DNA of 64,000 nt, taken from NCBI RefSeq assembly GCF_001723175.1, contig NC_064652.1:1612001-1676000 (forward strand). The letters are read 5' to 3'. How positions within the stretch are numbered: position 1 is the first letter of the stretch; every line of letters begins with the position of its first letter. The DNA is from Penicillium oxalicum (lineage: Eukaryota > Ascomycota > Eurotiomycetes > Eurotiales > Aspergillaceae). The translations under genes were made by a program, and so were the position numbers. The notes beneath the pieces are model-generated. The model did no database searches and had not been told where the DNA came from. It worked only from the letters and a program-made list of their open reading frames with translations. Positions 22,284 to 30,197 of this stretch are shown here, one piece after another.

Positions 22284-24391
22284 ATGGCACGATCCAAAAA
22301 TTGCGGCCTAGTGGCCGTAGTGTCCCTCCTTCTCTTGGGAATCTCCCTACCGAGTGTTTCATCTTCTCCTCTAGAGTTCTCTCCATGGAGCTCCGATCAT
22401 TCTGCCAATGTGGATGGGCATATCGCACCAGGAAAGCTGGGCGCTGTGGCAACAGAGAACGCAATCTGCTCTAGTCATGGCATTGAGATGTTTAAATTGG
22501 GCGGCAATGCTGCTGATGCAGTGAGTATATTACCCATACTCGACGATAGACCTTGACATCAGATCTTTGCCTAACCCAATGGATAGCTGATCGCCGCACA
22601 ATTCTGTATTGGAGTTACCTGTGAGTATTGGGGGTGTCATAGTACGTACCAAGAGGCAGTTTGGGCTGATATCGTGAAGCCATGTATCACAGTGGTATCG
22701 GTGGTGGTGGTTTCATGCTTGTTCGGGCGCCCAACAACTCCTATGAATTCATCGACTTCCGTGAAACGGCACCGGCTGCCGCCTTCCAAGACATGTACAA
22801 CAACAATACTGACGCATCTGTATACGGTGGGCTTGCAAGGTAAAAACGGCAATCCTTCAGATTTCGCTCGAATGCTGATTGTTTGAACACAGTGGTGTCC
22901 CTGGAGAGATCCGTGGCTTGGAACATCTTCATAAGAAATATGGCTCGCTGCCTTGGGCGACTCTATTGCAGCCAGCGATACAGACAGCACGCAAAGGTTT
23001 CCCCGTCTCGTCAGATCTGGTCAAATACATGAAGGTTGCCGTTGGCAGTGGTGAGGATTTCTTGACGAAGGACCCGAACTGGGCTTTGGATTTTGCTCCC
23101 AATGGAACACGGCTTGGCCTGGGAGACACTATCACACGGAAGCGCTACGCCGATACGTTAGAAACCATTGCCCAGAAAGGACCGGACGCCTTCTACACAG
23201 GCGCGATAGCTGAAACGATGATTGATGCGATTCAAGCGGCAAACGGCACCATGACTGTTGAAGATCTTCAAAATTACACCGTCGCAGTCCGCAATACCTC
23301 TCAGATTGACTATCGGGGCTACACCATCACAAGTACGACTGCGCCCTCCAGTGGAATTGTTGCTCTGAGTATATTGAAGATCCTGAGCACCTACAAGGAT
23401 TTCTTTGACTGCGATGAATCAGTGAATCTGAGCACACATCGCATGGATGAAGCAATGCGGTTTGCTTATGGCGAGGTGGGTCTCGGAATGTGAATCCCTT
23501 TTTCTTGCCTCATCAAGCTCACAGTATCGACAGCGTACTTTACTCGGTGACCCGCTGTTTGTGGCGGGTATGAACGACTACCAGCATGCCATGCTGGAAC
23601 GCTCGACTATCGAGGAGATTCGGTCGAAGATCTCTGACAAAACCACCTTGAATGTATCTGCATATGACCCAGCGGGTCTTGAAAGCCTGGACACGTAAGT
23701 CTGTCTGCTCCAGACATTTGGCACATCTTAATGATCGACCTATTCCTAGTCCTGGCACATCTCACCTCGCAACCGCTGATCACAATGGTCTTGCCATTTC
23801 TGTCATTACGACCATCAATACGTACTTTGGAAGCCATGTACTCGTTCCCGAGACTGGAATCATCATGAATAATGAAATGAACGGTATGCGCATTCGTTGT
23901 GTGTAATTGCGGTCATAGCATGTCACTGATACATCGGATTAGATTTTTCGATCCCCGGCTCCTCAAACCAGTTTGGCTACATTCCCTCCGAGGCAAATTT
24001 CATCCGACCTGGGAAACGTCCCTTGTCATCAATTACCCCTGCAATTGTCACCCACCCGGATGGAAAGCTTTTTTTGGTCGCAGGCTCTGCGGGAGGAAGT
24101 CGTATTATCACAGCCACTGTTCAAAACATCATTCACTCTATCGACCAGAAGCTGAGCGCCGCGGAGGCTCTCGCTAAGCCTCGTCTTCATGATCAGCTCA
24201 TTCCTAATCAGGTCAGCTTCGAGTATTCCTACGATAACTCGACGGTCGAATTCATGAAATCTCTCGGTCATAATGTGACATGGGTTGCCCCTGGACAGAG
24301 TACAGCTCAGTTGATCCATGTGCTTCCCAACGGGACGTTTGATGCCGCTGGCGAGCCTCGACAACTAGCGTCGGCAGGCTACTCCATTTAA
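22284..24391 (+). CDS. Gamma-glutamyltranspeptidase (GGT), secreted or vacuolar
   Basis: Coding exons: 22284..22520, 22587..22620, 22680..22839, 22893..23475, 23525..23694, 23750..23883 and 23943..24391 (introns 49-66 nt), giving 588 aa. The start MARSKNCGLVAVV opens a signal peptide or anchor. Family blocks are GKLGAVATENAICSSHG, NAADALIAAQFCIGVT, HSGIGGGGFMLVR, FIDFRETAP, SGVPGEIRGLEHLHKKYGSL, and DTPGTSHLATADHNGLAIS with the autoprocessing nucleophile Thr at about residue 398. INTYFGS, MNNEMNDF and RPLSSITPAIV follow. The proenzyme self-cleaves before that Thr into two subunits. It removes or transfers the gamma-glutamyl group of glutathione and its conjugates. All catalytic motifs are intact, so the gene should be active. 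Vacuolar versus cell-wall location cannot be decided. Confidence 0.95.
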
Positions 24392-25085
24392 ATGTACATA
24401 GTTTGCAGATACGGTTTTTACGACCGGGTCTCATGCATGGATCTTCATACACAGGCAATCAGAGAGATGCAAATGTTACGAGGATTCCTGGTAGTCAAGA
24501 AAATGAATCATTCTCTCTCCACTAGGATTCACAATGCCTGTTTAAGGTAGTAATCATTCCGCCAGTCGGTCGAGTTCCCCTGTCCCTTTCATTGGTTGAT
24601 TGCGGCCACCTTCTCCAGGCATCAAACGATAAGCTTATCGCGACGCGGTATGTGCAAGCTGACAGCTCTCGTTGGCATGCCGCGTTTGCCTTTTCACAGA
24701 CTGGGGTAAACCATGAGCAGCATATCTTCTGGTTGCGCTTGACAATTTTCGCGTCCTGACTAGGTCAGAGCGCATGGCCAAAATTGGGGGTTTTTGGACT
24801 TTGCTCATGAGCAGATTTCATGACTTATTTACCTCTGCCCGAGGCGAAAACCTACACTCTCGATAATGTTGAAGCCCCTCGAGCTTTCCCAGATACGGGC
24901 CACGGAAGGGTAAGTACCCAGTCACGGCGAGGGTCGAAAGGGCCCCCAGATCCAGTATGCCAATTAACACGAAATGGCTCACAGTGCAATCCCCAAATCC
25001 GGCAATTCTAGCGCTCGTCCCATTACTTTTCGACTATCTCTCAGCCAAAACGAGCTTTTACCAAAGAGCGGGTTCTCACCGCGAG
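24392..25085. other. Intergenic region with a GATA palindrome and a candidate 5'-UTR splice donor
   Basis: It contains the 14-bp palindrome CGATAAGCTTATCG (24627-24640). A strong 5' splice site, GGGTAAGTACC, lies near 24910, so the following gene may have a spliced leader. Confidence 0.5.
24627..24640. promoter_or_regulatory. Perfect palindrome with two head-to-head GATA sites
   Basis: CGATAAGCTTATCG is a perfect 14-bp palindrome made of two opposed CGATAAG cores. It lies about 450 bp upstream of the ATG at 25086. GATA factors such as AreA bind HGATAR in fungi. Binding here is inference. Confidence 0.4.
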
Positions 25086-27857
25086 ATGGAAGCTACGGAC
25101 GAGGTTGCGATTGTGGTCCCCGACCCGTCTTTCCCTGAAGAGACATATAAGGACTACAAGCCTTTCCCAGATGCAGTGCAGAAGACGATCGATGAAATCT
25201 TGGCTGAAGAGGAAAGCCTCGAGGAGGGCCGGAGCCACCAATGGCCTTTCTACTCAGGCGCCGACCAATATGACGAATCATCATTCTTTACTTCTTCCTA
25301 CGGGCAAACTCCTCCCCCTGTGAAGAGATCTCCAGTCTCAACGAGGTCGAAGATCAAAGGCAAACAACACAAGACATTGAATACTACCGAAGCCAGGAAG
25401 AAGAGGTCAACAGCCACAAGAACCATCACTGTCGTTGATCTTTGCAGTGACGGAGATGAACAAGCCACAGACGGGATGAGCTTCAAAGACGACAAGCATC
25501 GCAGAGATTCCGAGGTCGAAGACGCGTACTTCAATACTACGGAAGTTACCGCATCTCTAAGCACCCAACCTCAGGCCAGCCATTCCATTCAATCGAGGCC
25601 GTTCGATGTAAAACATGGCAAGACTGAGATTTTGAGGGGTTCTGATGAAATGACAATAGCGGAACCGAAAAATCTCGGTAACAACGATGGCAAAACAGCT
25701 GCTGATAATGTTGCACCGGCTAGTCCATCAGCAAAAGTTTCTGTCAAAACCTTGAGCCTTTCAAGGCAAGACTATGAGGAGGAATCTTCCATATTTCGGA
25801 ATGTCAAAAAGTCAACGAAACGTCGTATATTGCGCTTCATCGCGGCCCATCCTTTCATGTCTCATTCTGTACAGCCCGTTTGGCGATCCGAGCGGCAGCA
25901 ATTCATTAAGGATATGGTTGCCGAAGCAGTCAAGCTGGGTCTTGAAACGTCTTTGCTTTGGAGCTTGATAATGTACGTGCGCCGGCTTTATCTTGTCAGA
26001 GTCGGAGTTGAAGCCGGACCGATTGCGGACGACACCAATGACCCATGCTTCGGACAAGAGGTGGATGACACTGCCTCAAAGCCCTCCACCTCTCAAATAT
26101 GTCAGAGAAAAATTCCTGGCCATGGACCTGCCAGTAGCCAGCACGATATGACTAAGGTCACCGCACGCGCCGATGAGAAAACCGCGCCTATGCGTGACTT
26201 GACCTGCATAGCTACAGACGTCCCGACACCACCATTATCTGCACCACTCACCACTGCGTTTGATGAGAGGACCGATGATGTGAATAAGGACCCTGTGTGT
26301 AAACAACCAAACTCTGAATTTACTTACTGCAGTGATCACGGAATGAAGAACCATGGAAAGACCGAGGCTCCTCTCTCTATCAAAACGGCATCCAAACCAT
26401 GCTCTTTACTCACAGAAGCTCAACTCCGCCAAAATGACGATCCCGCAGCCATTGCTGACCCCATCAAAAGTTTTGATGACGCTCCTTGGGAGACAACAGG
26501 CATCCCTGAAGTATCATACTCATTTGATGTTTCGCATGAGAAACTCACCGAGTCAAAGCAACCGCTCAAATTTGTGCCATCAAAATCTTCGAAACATGAA
26601 AGGAATCAAGGCCCGTCAAGTGCTTGCAATTATCCAGCGATGAGCGAACCGGAGATTGGTGCTTCCGAGCCCCAATGCCTCACATTACACGAAAAATCAG
26701 CACAGACTTCCGATCGGACGTCATCTGATCAGCTGAGCGCTCAAACAGCCTCGAAAAGTCAAGCTTCTGCTATCGCAAAGATGTCAGAAAGGCAAGAACA
26801 GAAATCCAGAAGACGGATGATCGAGGTTGCCCGAAAAACGTTCGATGGAATGCCAGCTTCGTCTCCACTTCAAGCTGCTGGTGATCTCGCGATCAGCGAT
26901 CAGCCAGCCAAGAAGCGAGAGGGCTCAACGTCCGTGACAAGTCTAAATTGTCACTCAAACCGGGAGCTATTGGCCGGTACAACGAGTGCACCAGTCACCG
27001 GACCAGATGCGAATCAGGGACAAGAAATGCCATCTCTTGGGCTGGATGAGCCTGTCTCAAACGTTGCTCAAAGCATGTCCAAGAGCCAGAAGAGAAAGGA
27101 GAGGAAGAGATTGAAGCGCGAAAAGAAGCAACTCAAGTACCAGCAAAAGAAATCCAGGAGACAAGAGGCGCAAGAAGAAAGCACTTCAAATGAGCCAGAT
27201 CGGTCTCCTGAAAATACTTTTAGGGAGAAGCCAGTTTTGACTGGTAAAGCACCCGTTCTATCGTCTAAGCCTCTTACGATAGACACCGAACCGAGAAAAG
27301 CAAGAAAACGGAAGGACTGTGCGCAGAAACTTGAAAAGAAAAAGGAGCGCAAACGAAAACGGAAATCACGCAGGCGGGAGATGGGGAGCAGTTCTTCTAA
27401 CGGTAATCGAGGACATGGTGATTTGCTCTCAGATGGGGAGGAAAATGGAACAGAGGCGCCCAACCGCGCGATAGAGAATCACAGATCCAAAAGGCGAAAG
27501 CTGGAAAGCCCTGTCGATTCGCTTCATTTGTTTGGGACGACAAACACCGGGCTTTCGACGCCCGCTCATGATTCTATGCGAATTCGGAAAAATCCCGAGG
27601 ACAGAATATCATATTCTGAAAACAAGCCTGACTCGCAATTATTGGATTTTCAAGACGAAAGACCAAGGATTCCAGGCAATGTTCGTGATCTTCACGCGGA
27701 CCTGGCTGTGCCCCCGGACAAAGCCACCAAGTTGCAAAGGCCAAGACAAAGCTTGGCGACTACATTCTCGGCGCCCTCGCGATCGGCGGGCAGTCCCCGA
27801 TCGCGATCTTCGGGCTTGTCACCTGACATGGAGGAGGTGCGGGACGAGGATTTTTAA
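25086..27857 (+). CDS. Large disordered, basic nuclear-type protein of unknown function
   Basis: One uninterrupted frame. An upstream in-frame ATG at 24957 would give 966 aa. I prefer the ATG at 25086 (MEATDEVAIVVPDP, 923 aa) because the extra 43 residues are hydrophobic and atypical. The first 60 residues are acidic. A possibly folded block lies near residues 232-300 (SIFRNVKKSTKRRILRFI ... LWSLIMYVRRLYLVRVGV). Most of the rest is Ser/Thr/Lys-rich and disordered. Two very basic clusters (SQKRKERKRLKREKKQLK near 665 and KKKERKRKRKSRRRE near 750) look like nuclear localisation or nucleic-acid-binding segments. No known domain is recognised. The stop lies only 95 nt before the ATG of the MBD4-like glycosylase on the same strand, so the two may be linked. 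Confidence 0.82.
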   Translation: MEATDEVAIVVPDPSFPEETYKDYKPFPDAVQKTIDEILAEEESLEEGRSHQWPFYSGADQYDESSFFTSSYGQTPPPVKRSPVSTRSKIKGKQHKTLNTTEARKKRSTATRTITVVDLCSDGDEQATDGMSFKDDKHRRDSEVEDAYFNTTEVTASLSTQPQASHSIQSRPFDVKHGKTEILRGSDEMTIAEPKNLGNNDGKTAADNVAPASPSAKVSVKTLSLSRQDYEEESSIFRNVKKSTKRRILRFIAAHPFMSHSVQPVWRSERQQFIKDMVAEAVKLGLETSLLWSLIMYVRRLYLVRVGVEAGPIADDTNDPCFGQEVDDTASKPSTSQICQRKIPGHGPASSQHDMTKVTARADEKTAPMRDLTCIATDVPTPPLSAPLTTAFDERTDDVNKDPVCKQPNSEFTYCSDHGMKNHGKTEAPLSIKTASKPCSLLTEAQLRQNDDPAAIADPIKSFDDAPWETTGIPEVSYSFDVSHEKLTESKQPLKFVPSKSSKHERNQGPSSACNYPAMSEPEIGASEPQCLTLHEKSAQTSDRTSSDQLSAQTASKSQASAIAKMSERQEQKSRRRMIEVARKTFDGMPASSPLQAAGDLAISDQPAKKREGSTSVTSLNCHSNRELLAGTTSAPVTGPDANQGQEMPSLGLDEPVSNVAQSMSKSQKRKERKRLKREKKQLKYQQKKSRRQEAQEESTSNEPDRSPENTFREKPVLTGKAPVLSSKPLTIDTEPRKARKRKDCAQKLEKKKERKRKRKSRRREMGSSSSNGNRGHGDLLSDGEENGTEAPNRAIENHRSKRRKLESPVDSLHLFGTTNTGLSTPAHDSMRIRKNPEDRISYSENKPDSQLLDFQDERPRIPGNVRDLHADLAVPPDKATKLQRPRQSLATTFSAPSRSAGSPRSRSSGLSPDMEEVRDEDF

Positions 27858-27952
27858 ATTCCAGTGATTTGCCAGGGCTGACACTCTGCAATGAGGTAAA
27901 ATCCAAATACTTTTGTACAGTACCGGCGAGCGCTATTCATTGCCTGGAGAAA

Positions 27953-29116
27953 ATGTCAAAGACAACTCTGGACAAAGCAAATGATTTACCGGATACGTTG
28001 CCGCTTGGAACAAGTTTCAACATCCCGCCAGGGCCGAACATACTTGTCGACGATTTATCTTCGGACTCTTCTTTGACCGATCTGGATAGCGATCTTGATT
28101 TTTCCGACAGCCTCGACTTCGATGACGAAAATAGTGAAAATAATGTTCATGATGGCCGGGAGCCCGACATAGATGAAAATCTGTATCCGACGCCCAAGGA
28201 TTCACCTACCAAAAGCCCGCATTTTCCGTCCGTCGATAATGCGCCTGCTCCCTCGGCCAGGTCAAAGCTTGATATCTTGCCTGGGACGAACTCGGCAAAC
28301 GTGCCTCGTGCCAAAAGACCAAGAATATCCCCATATTTCCCTCAGACCCCTGAAATCATTCCGTCCTGTCTTCCTTTTCCTCCCGTCGACGCGCCATCCT
28401 TTGGCCTGATTCAGGAGCAACTTGCACACGACCCTTTCAGATTAATTATTGCCACGATTTTCTTGAACAGAACGCGGGGTGCTGTTGCTCTGCCCATTTT
28501 GTTCAAGGTCTTTGAACAATATCCGACCGTCGAGGCTATGGCATCCGCGAAGGCGACAGAGTTTGTATCCTTGATTCATTGTCTTGGTTTTCAGAACCAG
28601 CGAGCCCGCAAGTGTATAGCAATTGCCCAAATCTGGCAGAGTGAGCCGCCTTCGAAGAACAAGCGATACCGTAAGCTTCATTACCCTCAGAAATATGATG
28701 GACGAGATGTTGCTCTGGCGCAATGTCTCGATGATGAAGATCCTCGGGTCGCGTGGGAAATTGCGCACTTACCTGGGGTCGGTGCGTACTCTTTGGATAG
28801 CTGGCGCATCTTTTGTCGAGACGAGCTTCGCGGTCTGGCCCAGGATTGGAAGGGGACGGGCGCAACAGAGCCCGGCTTCGTTCCTGAGTGGAAGTCTGTG
28901 CTCCCTCAAGATAAAGAATTGCGTGCTTACTTGACTTGGATGTGGCTTAAAGAAGGTTGGGTGTGGGATTGCCATACAGGTGATCTGTCTCCGGCTGGGG
29001 ATAAAACCCGTCGTGCGGCCCATCGAGAGGGAGTTGCGCACGAACAAGACGGCAATTGGGTGCTTCAGACATCCCCGGTCAAGAAATCATTGAACGGATT
29101 GCATGCAGCAAACTAA
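27953..29116 (+). CDS. MBD4-like mismatch-specific DNA glycosylase (HhH-GPD superfamily)
   Basis: Single-exon frame of 387 aa from the ATG at 27953 (MSKTTLDKANDLPD). The frame is open further upstream but has no earlier ATG. Residues 1-120 are acidic and disordered (DLSSDSSLTDLDSDLDFSDS). The glycosylase domain spans about 138-335: FGLIQEQLAHDPFRLIIATIFLNRT, the helix-hairpin-helix LPGVGAYSLDSWRIFC with the catalytic Asp at about residue 282, and LRAYLTWMW. This matches the C-terminal catalytic domain of vertebrate MBD4; no methyl-CpG-binding domain is seen. Known chemistry: removal of T or U opposite G in DNA, starting base excision repair. The nuclear location and substrate range here are inferred. 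The fold has helices but no FeS-cluster cysteines, unlike MutY or Nth. Confidence 0.9.
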   Translation: MSKTTLDKANDLPDTLPLGTSFNIPPGPNILVDDLSSDSSLTDLDSDLDFSDSLDFDDENSENNVHDGREPDIDENLYPTPKDSPTKSPHFPSVDNAPAPSARSKLDILPGTNSANVPRAKRPRISPYFPQTPEIIPSCLPFPPVDAPSFGLIQEQLAHDPFRLIIATIFLNRTRGAVALPILFKVFEQYPTVEAMASAKATEFVSLIHCLGFQNQRARKCIAIAQIWQSEPPSKNKRYRKLHYPQKYDGRDVALAQCLDDEDPRVAWEIAHLPGVGAYSLDSWRIFCRDELRGLAQDWKGTGATEPGFVPEWKSVLPQDKELRAYLTWMWLKEGWVWDCHTGDLSPAGDKTRRAAHREGVAHEQDGNWVLQTSPVKKSLNGLHAAN

Positions 29117-30197
29117 TAATCTGAATTCTTGTTGAATGTCATGCAGCGACCGTTGTGTTAAGCGCTAGCAGCGACTGTTTTGCCTCATTTGTCAATGATA
29201 CCCTTGTTTCAACAGATGCCTTGAAGATATCAAGAATCTGAACATAATTGACACCTTTGCATGGTGTTTCTAGCATTTTTCGTAGATGTGCATCCATTTG
29301 CCGAGATTTCTTCTTTGTTCTTCTCGGAACATTCTCCAGTTCTACGTTGAAGGGTGTTTTTATGATTGGCCAGCGGGATTTGATACCTCTCAAGAGATTT
29401 GCCTCGTGTTGACTGGATGATGGCAATAAGGTCATCCATGGAATCTTCCTCAAACTTCACGTGAAATGTCTCTCGCCGGCGACTGTCTGAGCTTACTGTA
29501 GTTGCACCTATCCAATCACCTCATTCAGCAGCATTTAATATTGACTCCTGCCTTGAACCCGCTCAATATGGCTCTCCCTGCACTCCGCAAACATTGGGCG
29601 CTCATGCAGCAAGTCCGAGTCAGGTGAGCAGGGAGGACCAAAGTGTTTCCTGAGGCTCCCAGGCTCCAACTCGCCGCATGATCACCAGTTCCATTCCTCC
29701 CTCGGCCCTTCTTCAAGGGTCATTCGATGCATTGTACCTGAACGCTGGACATGTGCTGTACTCGAATTATCGCATCACTTACGATTCATCCTCGAATTGA
29801 CATGTGATCTGAAAAGAAAGGGTGCATTGAACAATCCATGACGTGCGTGGGTCACTTTCATAGCACGAGGGCGATCGACGCAAGCGCTGTGCCACCTGGA
29901 TCTTGAGCTACCGTTGAGCACATACCTGCCCAACTTAAGCGCCAGGCAGCGCATGTCGAACTGAAGATCAAGATAGCACCGCGTCTCCGCTAGTAAGACA
30001 GTGCACTATCTCGATTACCAAGTCTTGATTCACGATACTCTCAAGGTAAAAGGTGGAGACAAGACCAACACAATCCACATTTTGCTGCGACTCGCTGGAT
30101 GCGCAGTGCTGTATTCACTAGTTGCGGGCCCAAGGCTTCCTGAAGGGGATCCACCCGGTGCGGCTAACGCTACCGCTACAGTCCTCACGAGCCCATC
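29117..30197. other. Intergenic region, about 1.1 kb
   Basis: Two overlapping minus-strand frames at 29139-29460 have a partly protein-like composition but lack an ATG at their 5' end. I do not call a gene. The right half should contain the promoter of the gene at 30198. Confidence 0.5.

Noticed and set aside
29139..29460. Two overlapping minus-strand frames with partly protein-like composition downstream of the glycosylase
   Set aside because: Both open only with GTG or TTG at the 5' end. Joining them needs a rare GAG acceptor. No family resemblance.
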